In this document: piece by piece, positions 13,635-21,889 of the stretch
Numbering within the stretch: position 1 is the stretch's first letter
How the letters are laid out: every line of letters begins with the position of its first letter
Source of the DNA: Sphingorhabdus sp. SMR4y
Lineage (GTDB): Bacteria > Pseudomonadota > Alphaproteobacteria > Sphingomonadales > Sphingomonadaceae
Assembly (NCBI RefSeq): GCF_002218195.1
Contig: NZ_CP022336.1
Span: 1,793,001 to 1,857,000, forward strand
DNA length: 64,000 nt
Reading direction: 5' to 3'
Notes under the pieces: model-generated
Told to the model about the DNA's origin: nothing
The model's input: only the letters and a program-made list of their open reading frames with translations
The model's database searches: none
Made by a program: the position numbers and the translations under genes

Positions 13635-13675
13635 CCCTCATAGAGAGACTTGAAGCAAGGGGAGTTGAGGGATGA
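13631..13675 (+). CDS. 14-codon coupling ORF
   Basis: MTLIERLEARGVEG, overlapping the zinc-ribbon stop at one end and the excisionase start at the other by ATGA. Its GGGGAG and GAGGG sequences can act as the ribosome-binding site for excisionase. It probably serves translational coupling rather than making a functional peptide. Confidence 0.45.
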   Translation: MTLIERLEARGVEG

Positions 13676-13989
13676 CAGCAAAACCATACAGCCCACAGAC
13701 CCTCGCCGAACGCTGGGGTTGCAGCGATGAGAAAATTCGGCTTATGTACCGCTCCGGTGAACTGGCCGGATTCACGCTCGGGAAATTGATCCGTATTCCG
13801 GCCCATGAGGTTGAGCGATATGAATGTCTGACTGGCGACTTACCCGACACAGAGGAAAATGGGCGCTCACTTGGTCCGAAGGTGGACGAACGCTTCGAAT
13901 CTCGACTGGTACGGCAGACCGAGGGCTTGCCGAAAGTCGCGCCAGTGAACTCTGGGCAGCGCGAACCCGCCCAAAGTCGGATCGGGTAG
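13672..13989 (+). CDS. Excisionase-like winged-helix protein
   Basis: 105 residues. The first 55 (PYSPQTLAERWGCSDEKIRL, then MYRSGELAGFTLGKLIRIPA) are a MerR-type winged helix-turn-helix (HTH_17), as in AlpA and Xis-type excision factors. The last 50 residues are read from DNA that also encodes the integrase N-terminus in another frame, giving a 166-base overlap. Position directly upstream of the integrase supports a role in directing excision. Confidence 0.7.
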   Translation: MTAKPYSPQTLAERWGCSDEKIRLMYRSGELAGFTLGKLIRIPAHEVERYECLTGDLPDTEENGRSLGPKVDERFESRLVRQTEGLPKVAPVNSGQREPAQSRIG

Positions 13990-14792
13990 AAGATTTGTGG
14001 CCAGCCTATGTTGCCAGCAGGAAAGAGGACGGAGTGAACACCGACCGCTTCCAGTATATCTGGAAGGCGCTAAAGCCGCATTTCGGATACAAGATCGGCA
14101 GCGCAGTTACGCGAGCGGATTGCAGGGCGTACTACAGGGCGCGGAAACTGACCGGAGTGTCAGACAGTACCGTCCGGACCGAACTTGCTCTCCTGCGGGC
14201 CTGTCTCGGCTTCAAGTACGGCAAGGGCAAGACAACCATTTGGATGCCGCCAGCAGCGCCGCCCCGCGTCAAGTGGCTAACCAAGGATCAGGTGCGCGCC
14301 ATTCTGGCAGCTTGCGAGACGCCACATATATCGCTTTTTATAACGCTGGCGGTCAGTACCGGCGCTCGTTCCGGCGCGATATGCGACCTGACATGGGATC
14401 GCGTGGACTTCGACAACGGCACAATCAGCTTTATACCGCCTGGACGCGTCAAGACAAACAAGGGGCGCGTGGAAGTTCCGATGAACGCCAACGCCCGAGC
14501 AGCCCTAGAGGAAGCCTACAAGGGCAGATTGACGGACTATGTTATCGAATTTCGGGGCAAGCCGGTACGCTCGCCAAAAAAGGCACTGGAAAAGCTATCT
14601 CGACAAACCGGCGTTCATTTTTCGGCCCATGTGTTCCGACACACTTGCGCGGTATGGATGGCGCAGGAAGATGTACCGATGCAGAAAATATCGCAATATC
14701 TCGGTCACACAAAAACAGCAGTGACCGAGGCTGTTTATGCACGGTACTCCCCGTCATTTATGAAGGATGCCAGCGCCGCCGTAACATGGTGA
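13824..14792 (+). CDS. int: Tyrosine site-specific integrase
   Basis: 322-residue tyrosine recombinase. Catalytic residues visible: Arg182 in STGARSGAICDL, His269 and Arg272 in HVFRHT, His295 in LGHT and Tyr305 in VYARYSP. An arm-binding-type N-terminus and a core-binding domain (about 55-135) precede the catalytic part. It inserts phage DNA at the neighbouring tRNA-Thr gene: its stop is 46 bases from the tRNA 3' end. The ATG at 13824 lies inside the excisionase frame; no clear alternative start exists downstream. Confidence 0.92.
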   Translation: MSDWRLTRHRGKWALTWSEGGRTLRISTGTADRGLAESRASELWAARTRPKSDRVEDLWPAYVASRKEDGVNTDRFQYIWKALKPHFGYKIGSAVTRADCRAYYRARKLTGVSDSTVRTELALLRACLGFKYGKGKTTIWMPPAAPPRVKWLTKDQVRAILAACETPHISLFITLAVSTGARSGAICDLTWDRVDFDNGTISFIPPGRVKTNKGRVEVPMNANARAALEEAYKGRLTDYVIEFRGKPVRSPKKALEKLSRQTGVHFSAHVFRHTCAVWMAQEDVPMQKISQYLGHTKTAVTEAVYARYSPSFMKDASAAVTW

Positions 14793-14837
14793 TATGTACA
14801 ATGGTACATCAGTCTGCTTTCAGGAATGGCGGAAATC

Positions 14838-14880
14838 TGGTGCTGCTGGAGAGAATTGAACTCTCGACCTCGTCATTACC
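14838..14880. other. Probable prophage attachment site (right end)
   Basis: The 3' half of tRNA-Thr next to the integrase is the expected crossover zone. The matching repeat at the other end lies outside the window, so the exact core cannot be read here. Confidence 0.5.
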
Positions 14881-14912
14881 AATGACGCGCTCTACCACTG
14901 AGCTACAGCAGC
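14838..14912 (-). tRNA. tRNA-Thr (anticodon GGT)
   Basis: Read on the minus strand it starts GCTGCTGTAGCTCAGTGG and ends with the matching acceptor and CCA. The anticodon arm is CGTCA-TTGGTAA-TGACG with anticodon GGT (Thr). The T-arm GAGAG-TTCAATT-CTCTC is intact. The 3' end faces the prophage, as expected when a phage uses a tRNA gene as attachment site. Confidence 0.92.
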
Positions 14913-15028
14913 CGGACCATTTTGAGGTGTCGGCGACAGCCGCCCGACTGGGCGGTTTCGACCGAACCGAGGCGCTAAGACCAAATGCGTGCGATCTTGT
15001 CAAGCGGAGTTGCGTTTTTCACGGGATA

Positions 15029-15190
15029 ATGCCATCAGAAGCCATGCCAAAACCCCAGCCGAAAACCGAAAAAAAGCGCGAGGAAGCGGAGAAAGCCGAG
15101 CGATTGGCGGCACAGTTGCGCGCCAATCTGCGTCTCCGCAAAGCCCAGGCAAAACAGATGCTGCCCGGCGAATCCGAAACCAAAGCCTAG
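15029..15190 (+). CDS. Small conserved basic protein (53 aa)
   Basis: 53 residues, highly charged: MPSEAMPKPQPKTEKKREEA, then EKAERLAAQLRANLRLRKAQ. Short Lys/Arg/Glu proteins with the AAxLRxNLxxRKAQ pattern are conserved in sphingomonads, but their function is not known to me. It is the first chromosomal gene after the tRNA and converges on the thioesterase gene. The second Met at 15044 is an alternative start. Confidence 0.55.
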   Translation: MPSEAMPKPQPKTEKKREEAEKAERLAAQLRANLRLRKAQAKQMLPGESETKA

Positions 15191-15211
15191 GCCGGGAATC
15201 ACAGCCTAGGC
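15185..15211. terminator. Shared hairpin of convergent genes
   Basis: Two copies of the self-complementary octamer GCCTAGGC, 11 bases apart, can form an 8-base stem. Each copy carries the TAG stop of one of the two convergent genes. It lacks a T run, so rho-independent strength is doubtful. Confidence 0.45.
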
Positions 15212-15697
15212 GTCAATGACCGCCCGTTCGGGCTTGATGATCTCGAATTCATCGACCGCGTCGATGAATTTTGTGGCCACCGGGGCAACCTTGTCGGTCG
15301 CGGGATCGAACCAGACATAGGTCAGCTTTACCACATTGAGCAGCTCGTCGCCGCGCAAAAGGTGGACAAGCAGAGAATAGCTGGTGCGCCCGAAGCGGGT
15401 GATCCGCACCGCGATATCAAGCAGGTCATCGGCGCGCGCCGGCGCACGATAGTCGACATCGGCATGACGCACCCAGTTGTCGCCACCAAAATGCTGCATG
15501 AAGCCACCGAGCATTTCGCCGCTTGGCTGGGTGCCGCTTTCGTCCATTAGGGCGCGCATATATTCGGTCAGGCCAATATCGGCGAAAGCCAGATAATGGG
15601 CGTTGAAGACAATGCCCTGCAGGTCGCATTCGGCATAGCGCACGCGAATCGGGGTGATCAGGCGAAAGCCCTCGCGAGGATTTTTCTCTTCTGTCAT
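15206..15697 (-). CDS. Acyl-CoA thioesterase, 4HBT/YbgC type
   Basis: 163-residue hot-dog-fold protein. VRYAECDLQGIVFNAHYLAF carries the catalytic Asp of the 4-hydroxybenzoyl-CoA thioesterase family, and residues 70-100 (NWVRHADVDYRAPARADDLL) form the long strand pair. It probably hydrolyses acyl-CoA esters in the cytosol; the substrate cannot be read from sequence. It follows the aminopeptidase gene in the same direction after 138 bases. Confidence 0.8.
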   Translation of the reverse strand: MTEEKNPREGFRLITPIRVRYAECDLQGIVFNAHYLAFADIGLTEYMRALMDESGTQPSGEMLGGFMQHFGGDNWVRHADVDYRAPARADDLLDIAVRITRFGRTSYSLLVHLLRGDELLNVVKLTYVWFDPATDKVAPVATKFIDAVDEFEIIKPERAVIDA

Positions 15698-15835
15698 GGC
15701 GCTGGCTCTTTCCCCAGCGCCGCCTGACTGTCAACCGGCTTTGGCCGACCCATTGCAAACGGCATCGGACATATGGCCATGCGGGTCGCGGAAACGACCG
15801 GCGCAGAGGCGCTGGTCACCTCTCGGTCCTGAGGG

Positions 15836-17623
15836 TCAGAGCGGCGCGGTTTGGGCCTCCAGCCATTGCAGCGCGTCGCCTTCCAGCTGTGGCGCAATCA
15901 GCGCGCGAACCTTGGCATGATAGTCGTCGACCCACTGGCGCTGGTTCTGCGAGAGCATGTCGACGGCTATCAGCTTGCGCTCGAGCGGCGCGAAGGTCAG
16001 CGTCTCGAAGCCGAGCATGGTCTGTTCGCCGCCTTCGATCTCCCTTTCCTCGACGAGAAAGAGATTCTCGATGCGGATGCCGAATTCGCCCGCCTTGTAA
16101 TAGCCCGGTTCGTTGGACAGGATCATGCCCGGCTGCAGCGCTTCGTTGAGGCCGCCAAAGCTGGCGATCCGCTGTGGCCCTTCGTGGACGGAGAGATAGC
16201 TGCCCACACCGTGACCGGTGCCATGCCCGTAGTCCACACCATCGGCCCAGAGATATTGCCGCGCCAATATGTCGAGCTGGCCGCCGGTGGTACCCTTGGT
16301 AAACACCGCCTGGTCGAGTGCGATATGGCCCTGCAGCACCTGCGTGTAACGCTTGCGCATTTCCTCGGTCGGTTCGCCGACTGCAACCACGCGGGTGACA
16401 TCGGTGGTGCCGTCGAGATATTGCCCGCCGCTATCCACCAGATAGAGCGAATTCAGCTCGATCGGCTGATTGGTTTCCTCGTTCACGCTATAATGCGGCA
16501 AGGCACCATGATCACCGGCGGCTGAAATGGTGCGAAAGGACAAGTCCTTCAGCTCCGGATTTTCCGCGCGAAATTCCCGGAGCCGTGCGGCCGCCGACAA
16601 TTCGTCCAGATCGCCCTTGGGCGCTTCGCTGGCCATCCAGTGGAGGAATTTGGTCACCGCCGCGCCATCGCGCTTTTGCGCTGCCTTGTGGCCGGCAATT
16701 TCGGTTTCATTCTTGATCGCCTTGGCGAGAATGGTCGGATCGCGGTCCTTGACGATGGTTGCTCCGGCCTTGTCGAGCGATTCGAAAATGGCGGCCACGG
16801 AACGCTCCGGATCGACGGCAACGGTTTTACCCGACATATCCGACAGGGCATCGGCGAGCTCGTCATAGTCGCGGATCTCGACATGGTTGCCGAGATGTTC
16901 GCGGACCGCGTCGGTCAGCTTTTCCGGCGCAACAAAGAGAGTGGCGGTCTCGTCCGCGCGGACGATTCCATAGGCCAGCGGCACCGGGGTATTGGCAATG
17001 TCCTTGCCGCGCACATTGAAGAACCAGGCGACGGAATCCAGCGCCGCAATGACAGTGGCATCATACCCCTTGTCGTTGAGCCATGCCGCAACATCCGCGC
17101 GCTTGTCCCGCGCTGATTTTCCGGCATATTGATCGGGATGTACTGCCAGCTTCTCGGGCGAGCGCCCGGGCTGATCTTCCCAGATCGTATCGACCGGATT
17201 ATTTTTCACGGCGATCAGCTCCGCGCCGGATTTGGTCAGTGCCTTGCTGGCCGTCTCGGCCCATTCGCGAGTGTGCAGCCAGCTGTCATAACCGATTGTG
17301 GAGCCGTCCGGCGCGTTGGCGGCGAGCCATTCGTGCGGTTTCTGATCCGCCACATTGACATATTCGTACAGATTGCCGTCGACCTGGTCGCGGACCTGCA
17401 CGACATAGCGGCCGTCGATGAACATCGCCGCCTTGTCCTTCAGCACGATCGCCGAACCGGCCGAACCGCCAAAGCCGGTCAGCCAGGCCAGTCGCTGCGC
17501 ATATTCGCCGACATATTCGCTCATATGCTCGTCACAGATCGGGACGACAAAGCCGTCGAGACCGTCTTTTCCCATTTGTTCCCGCAACGCCTTGAGGCGG
17601 GCTTCGTAAGTAGACATCAACAT
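15836..17623 (-). CDS. Xaa-Pro aminopeptidase (M24B, three-domain)
   Basis: 595 residues: two creatinase-like N-terminal domains (to about 310), then an M24 pita-bread domain and a C-terminal extension, the layout of cytosolic three-domain aminopeptidase P. The metal ligands are visible as Asp in YLVDSGG and GTTDVTR, His in GTGHGVGSYL, Glu in SNEPGYY and Glu in RIENLFL. It removes N-terminal residues preceding proline. AAGGAG lies 11 bases before the ATG at 17623, preferred over the longer reading from 17689. Confidence 0.88.
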   Translation of the reverse strand: MLMSTYEARLKALREQMGKDGLDGFVVPICDEHMSEYVGEYAQRLAWLTGFGGSAGSAIVLKDKAAMFIDGRYVVQVRDQVDGNLYEYVNVADQKPHEWLAANAPDGSTIGYDSWLHTREWAETASKALTKSGAELIAVKNNPVDTIWEDQPGRSPEKLAVHPDQYAGKSARDKRADVAAWLNDKGYDATVIAALDSVAWFFNVRGKDIANTPVPLAYGIVRADETATLFVAPEKLTDAVREHLGNHVEIRDYDELADALSDMSGKTVAVDPERSVAAIFESLDKAGATIVKDRDPTILAKAIKNETEIAGHKAAQKRDGAAVTKFLHWMASEAPKGDLDELSAAARLREFRAENPELKDLSFRTISAAGDHGALPHYSVNEETNQPIELNSLYLVDSGGQYLDGTTDVTRVVAVGEPTEEMRKRYTQVLQGHIALDQAVFTKGTTGGQLDILARQYLWADGVDYGHGTGHGVGSYLSVHEGPQRIASFGGLNEALQPGMILSNEPGYYKAGEFGIRIENLFLVEEREIEGGEQTMLGFETLTFAPLERKLIAVDMLSQNQRQWVDDYHAKVRALIAPQLEGDALQWLEAQTAPL

Positions 17624-17718
17624 CGCCGAGCAAACTCCTTGAATTAGCTTATGGTGGAACACATAGGAGTTCCGAGACCCGTTCGCCACCTAAATCCGGT
17701 TGGAGTAATATAGAGAAT

Positions 17719-19785
17719 ATGACCAAAAAGCTCACTCGTCCGCCATTTGCAGAACAGCGGCCCCATAGCTACGAACGGCACGGATATGTCGTCAATGACC
17801 CGTGGCACTGGCTGAAAGACGAGCGATATCCGGTGGTCGAGGACGAGGATGTGCTCGCTTATCTGAAGGCGGAAAACCAGTGGTTCGAACAAAATATGAC
17901 GGATCGTAAGCCGCTGACCCAATCGCTTTTTCAGGAAATGAAGGCGCGGATCAAGGAAGACGACAGCTCGGTGCCGCAAAAGGATGGCGACTGGCTCTAT
18001 TGGAGCAAGTTCGAAGAAGGCATGCAATATCGCCAGCATTGGCGCAAGGCGGTCTCGGGCGGTGAAGACCAGTTGATGCTGGACGAAGATGTTCTGGCGG
18101 ACGGCAAGGAATATTTTCGTCTGGGCGCGGCTTCGGTATCCCCCGACGGCCGCCTGCTGGCCTATTCCTATGACGACAATGGATCGGAGCGGTTCGAGGC
18201 ACGGATCAAGGACCTGTCGAGCGGCGAGCAGCTGCCCGATGTCATCCCCGGCACCCTGTCGAGGCTGGTCTGGTCCGCGGATTCCAAAATGTTGCTCTAT
18301 GGCCTGGCCAATGAACAGTGGCGCACCGACAATGCCCGGCTCCATGTTCTGGGCACCGACATTGGCGATGATGTGGAGCTGTATCACGAGGATGACGAGG
18401 GCTTCCGTGTCGGCATCGGCCTGACCCAGTCGGAAAAATATATCGTGATCTCGACCGGTGATCACGAAACCAGTGAAGTGCGGCTGGTGCCCACCGACAA
18501 CCCGCTGGCCGAACCGATCCTGGTCTCAGCGCGCAAGGTCGGTCGCGAATATGAAGTCGAGGAGCATGATGGCATGCTCTATATCCTGACCAATGACGAG
18601 CATGTGAATTTCCGGCTGGCAACGGCACCGGTCACGGATCCCGACAACTGGTCAACCCTGATTGCCGGATCGGACGAATTTTATCTCACCGATGTCTGCA
18701 CTTTCAAGGACTTTTACGTGACCGAAGGCCGCGAGAATGGCCTCGATCAGATCGAAATCCGTTCCTATGCCGATCCCGCCAAGGTCGAGCGCATCGCTTT
18801 TCCCGAGGCGAGCTACAGCGCCGGGTTGAGCGATAATCCGGAATATGATGTCGCCAAGCTGCGGCTCAGCTATGATTCGATGGTCACGCCGGACACGGTC
18901 TTCGATTACCATTTGTCCGACCAGTTGCTCGAAACGCTCAAGGTTCAGGAAATCCCTTCCGGCTATGATGCCAGCCAATATGTCACCGAGCGGCTGATGA
19001 TCGAAGTGCGCGACGGTACGATGGTGCCGGTGTCGCTGGTCTATCGCAAGGAGAGCAAGGTCGACGGCAGCGCGCCGCTCCACCTCTATTCCTATGGCGC
19101 TTATGGCTATGCCGTGCCGCCCAGCTTCTCCACCACGCGTCTCAGTCTGGTCGATCGCGGCTTCGTCTATGCCATTGCTCATATCCGCGGCGGCGATGAT
19201 CTGGGCCGCAACTGGTATCTTGACGGCAAGCTGACCAAGCGGACCAATACATTCAACGATTTTGTCGATGTCGCCAGGGGCCTGATTGCCAAGGGCTATA
19301 CCAGTGAGGGCCGGATCACCGCCTCGGGCGGCTCTGCCGGCGGCGAACTGATGGGGGCAATCGTCAATAGCGATCCCGAACTATGGGGCGCCATTGTGGC
19401 CCACGTACCGTTTGTCGATGTGCTCAACACGATGCAGGATGAAAGCCTGCCGCTGACCCCCGGTGAATGGCCGGAATGGGGTAATCCGATAACCGACAAG
19501 ACGGCTTTTGAATATATCCGCAGCTATTCCCCTTATGACAATGTGACGGCGCAGGCCTATCCGCCGATGCTGATCACCGGCGGGCTCAACGATCCCCGCG
19601 TGACCTATTGGGAGCCGGCCAAATGGACGGCCAGGCTGCGCGCAACCAAGTCCGATGACAATATCTTGTTGCTCAAGACCAATATGGGCGCGGGCCATGG
19701 CGGCAAGTCGGGGCGCTGGAACGCACTGGAAGAAACCGCCGAGGAATTTGCTTTCATCCTCTGGCAAATGGGGATGGCCGAGTGA
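17719..19785 (+). CDS. ptrB: Oligopeptidase B (S9A)
   Basis: 688-residue prolyl-oligopeptidase-family enzyme. The N-terminal beta-propeller covers about 70-400. The alpha/beta-hydrolase part holds the nucleophile Ser539 in ASGGSAGGELM, the Asp in GGLNDPRV and the His in GAGHGGKSGR. HIRGGDDLGRNWYLDGK is diagnostic of the S9A/oligopeptidase B branch, which cuts after Arg or Lys in short peptides. It runs divergently from the aminopeptidase P gene, suggesting joint peptide catabolism. Confidence 0.9.
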   Translation: MTKKLTRPPFAEQRPHSYERHGYVVNDPWHWLKDERYPVVEDEDVLAYLKAENQWFEQNMTDRKPLTQSLFQEMKARIKEDDSSVPQKDGDWLYWSKFEEGMQYRQHWRKAVSGGEDQLMLDEDVLADGKEYFRLGAASVSPDGRLLAYSYDDNGSERFEARIKDLSSGEQLPDVIPGTLSRLVWSADSKMLLYGLANEQWRTDNARLHVLGTDIGDDVELYHEDDEGFRVGIGLTQSEKYIVISTGDHETSEVRLVPTDNPLAEPILVSARKVGREYEVEEHDGMLYILTNDEHVNFRLATAPVTDPDNWSTLIAGSDEFYLTDVCTFKDFYVTEGRENGLDQIEIRSYADPAKVERIAFPEASYSAGLSDNPEYDVAKLRLSYDSMVTPDTVFDYHLSDQLLETLKVQEIPSGYDASQYVTERLMIEVRDGTMVPVSLVYRKESKVDGSAPLHLYSYGAYGYAVPPSFSTTRLSLVDRGFVYAIAHIRGGDDLGRNWYLDGKLTKRTNTFNDFVDVARGLIAKGYTSEGRITASGGSAGGELMGAIVNSDPELWGAIVAHVPFVDVLNTMQDESLPLTPGEWPEWGNPITDKTAFEYIRSYSPYDNVTAQAYPPMLITGGLNDPRVTYWEPAKWTARLRATKSDDNILLLKTNMGAGHGGKSGRWNALEETAEEFAFILWQMGMAE

Positions 19786-20189
19786 CACCACCGGAATCGG
19801 CCTTCACTCTGGCGATCACCGCCCGGCCGGACGACATAGACGAGCTCGGCCATGTCAATAACGCCGTCTGGGTGCGCTGGATCCAGGATTTGGCAACCGC
19901 ACACTGGAATGCGATTGCGCCGGGGGATGCCATAGATCGCTATATCTGGGTCGTGACCCGGCACGAGATCGACTATCGCGGCAATGTCGCGGTCGGAGAA
20001 ACGGTGACCGGCCACACCTGGATTTCCGAACCGCCCAAGGGCGCGCGTTTCTGGCGCAATGTTCGCTTCACGGGTCCCGACGGCAAGATCAGGGTGGTCG
20101 CCAAAACCAATTGGGCCATTATCGACAGGGAAAAGGGCCGCGCGGTGCGTGTCCCGTCAGACCTCGCGGACCTGTTTCTGAACGATTAG
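19782..20189 (+). CDS. Acyl thioesterase, hot-dog fold, GTG start
   Basis: 135 residues, GTG start overlapping the oligopeptidase stop as GTGA. TARPDDIDELGHVNNAVWVR has the Asp-x-x-Gly-His-Val-Asn-Asn motif of the acyl-ACP/4HBT thioesterases. RYIWVVTRHEIDYRGNVAVG is the central strand. Coupled to the oligopeptidase gene; the substrate is unknown. Confidence 0.8.
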   Translation: MTPPESAFTLAITARPDDIDELGHVNNAVWVRWIQDLATAHWNAIAPGDAIDRYIWVVTRHEIDYRGNVAVGETVTGHTWISEPPKGARFWRNVRFTGPDGKIRVVAKTNWAIIDREKGRAVRVPSDLADLFLND

Positions 20190-21154
20190 GGCGCCGGTAT
20201 CGGCGCCGTTGGCGCCAAGGGCGAAGGCTGATCCACTTTTGCCCCTTCGGCGGTACGCAATTGCTGCGGCTCGAGTATCGCTGCGGTCTCGATGACATCG
20301 AGCGCCCGCCGCGCTTCATTATAGCGACGCGCCTTTTCCATCCATTGCAACGCGTCTTCGTCCTTCTCGACTCCCGCCAATTTCTCGACCTCCGCAATCG
20401 CAGCATCGACATTGCCGGTTTCGACATAGCGCTTTGCCCGAATCAGCCGCTGTTGCGGGGCCGGCGATGGGGTCCCTTCGCGACGGATCACGAACAGTTC
20501 GGACAGTTCCCGCTGGAAGTCGGCCCAGAAGCCTGCACCGCTGGGACCGGCCATCAGCGTCGGCCCCAATTCGTCCAGTCCTGCTGACAATTCTTCCAGC
20601 GTCACCGGCTGACGGGAGGCGTTGACAATCGTCGTCACAGCCTTGGGCTGGGCATCCCCGAAACGGAGCCTCAACTGCGGATCAATATACCCAAGCGGCG
20701 ATCCGCGATCCAGCGCACGACGCGCGGCAAAAGCGATCAGCAAGCCCTCGGCCCTGGCTGCATTGCCTGACGCGGCCTGCGCCTGCACATTGATCCGTGA
20801 CAATCGATCCTCGAGATCGGCGACGCGCACGGCCAGCGCCCGCTCGAGATCGGGGGTCAGGGTCGGTGCAGGACTGGCCTCGGCGGCTTGCGAAGGCGCT
20901 GGCAGGACGCTGCCATCGGCATCGATCCGGTTGGCCAGCGCGGTTGCCGGATCGGGCGTAGCTGGCGTGCCCGTGCCGTTCGAAACCGCAGCAGTTTCGG
21001 TGTCGGAAGCGCTGTCGAAGGGGTTGTACCGGGACAGTATCCATCCCGTCAAAATCGCTCCACCGATAAATGCTATCACCATCAAAATCAGTATGTTACG
21101 CGTCATATTGCTTTTGCCAGCCGATGGCGAAAGCCTTTCATAATCGCGACTCAT
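20186..21154 (-). CDS. Mic60/mitofilin-position membrane protein
   Basis: 322 residues starting MSRDYERLSPSAGKSNMTRN. One transmembrane segment (about 17-38), an Ala/Pro/Thr-rich periplasmic linker, a coiled coil (RALAVRVADLEDRLSRINVQ) and a helical C-terminal domain with a tetratricopeptide-like end (VETGNVDAAIAEVEKLAG). In alphaproteobacteria the gene after hemC-hemD often encodes a mitofilin/Mic60 relative with this build. The sequence is diverged, so the family call rests on synteny and topology. The start at 21154 is preferred over TTG at 21193. Confidence 0.6.
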   Translation of the reverse strand: MSRDYERLSPSAGKSNMTRNILILMVIAFIGGAILTGWILSRYNPFDSASDTETAAVSNGTGTPATPDPATALANRIDADGSVLPAPSQAAEASPAPTLTPDLERALAVRVADLEDRLSRINVQAQAASGNAARAEGLLIAFAARRALDRGSPLGYIDPQLRLRFGDAQPKAVTTIVNASRQPVTLEELSAGLDELGPTLMAGPSGAGFWADFQRELSELFVIRREGTPSPAPQQRLIRAKRYVETGNVDAAIAEVEKLAGVEKDEDALQWMEKARRYNEARRALDVIETAAILEPQQLRTAEGAKVDQPSPLAPTAPIPAP

Positions 21155-21199
21155 TCCGGCTTCCCTTCCCGGCCCGGCCTTCCGGCGGACCAAATATTC

Positions 21200-21889
21200 T
21201 CATTCACCTTGGCATAGTCGGGTCGCCAGAGACAGTAAAGACTCGTCATCCGGACGGTCCGCGACCTGCAGGCTTTTCCATCCGGCACCTGCCGCGGCAG
21301 CAACTTTTGCGGAGAAGGCCAGTATATGATGCGGGCCCGGCTCCATGTGCAACCGTTCGAGTTCCGCAACGAGATGCCTCGCCGCACGCGCCGAGTGCAG
21401 AAGCACCACCGTTTCCTGCTTCAGGCAGGCGACGGCTTTCTCTCCCAAAGCGATAGCCCGCGAACGGTATACTGGAACGACTGTCATCTCCCGCTCGCCC
21501 GGATCGAGCGCGCTATGCTGTTCGCCGGCCAGCCACAATAGCCGGCGGCAACGGTCGGCCTGCAGATCATCCAGCAACTGCTGCCCACTGGATGTGCCGG
21601 TTTCAGAGACATGAAATCCGGCATTCGCGGCAGCCTGGGCGGTCGCCCGTCCGACGGCCAGAACCGGAAGTGCTCTATAGGATTTCAGGCAGTCTCCTGC
21701 ATGAGTCACGGCATTGGCACTGGTCAGCATCAAGCCGTCAAAATCCTCCGGCACCGGATAGGACCATGGGATCGGCTCGACCGTGAACAGCGGATCGACC
21801 ACCACCGCCTGCAGCCCCAGATATCTTGCCCGCTGCTCGGTTTGCAGCGCGCCATCGAGCGGCCGGAGGATCAGCAGCGGTAACGTCAT
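21200..21889 (-). CDS. hemD: Uroporphyrinogen-III synthase
   Basis: 229 residues. Starts TLPLLILRPLDGALQT; DGLMLTSANAV and TVVLLHSARAARHLV are the two strand-loop elements binding the linear tetrapyrrole. It closes hydroxymethylbilane to uroporphyrinogen III in heme synthesis. Start overlaps the hemC stop by ATGA. Confidence 0.88.
   Translation of the reverse strand: MTLPLLILRPLDGALQTEQRARYLGLQAVVVDPLFTVEPIPWSYPVPEDFDGLMLTSANAVTHAGDCLKSYRALPVLAVGRATAQAAANAGFHVSETGTSSGQQLLDDLQADRCRRLLWLAGEQHSALDPGEREMTVVPVYRSRAIALGEKAVACLKQETVVLLHSARAARHLVAELERLHMEPGPHHILAFSAKVAAAAGAGWKSLQVADRPDDESLLSLATRLCQGE

Noticed and set aside
13997-15190. 397-codon plus-strand frame spanning integrase and tRNA
   Set aside because: It is the integrase gene read in another frame, crosses the tRNA, and only its last 53 codons (15029-15190) look like protein.
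15694-15897. 67-codon minus-strand frame overlapping the thioesterase start by ATGA
   Set aside because: Its first part lies inside the aminopeptidase P gene and it has no recognisable protein features; the overlap is probably chance.
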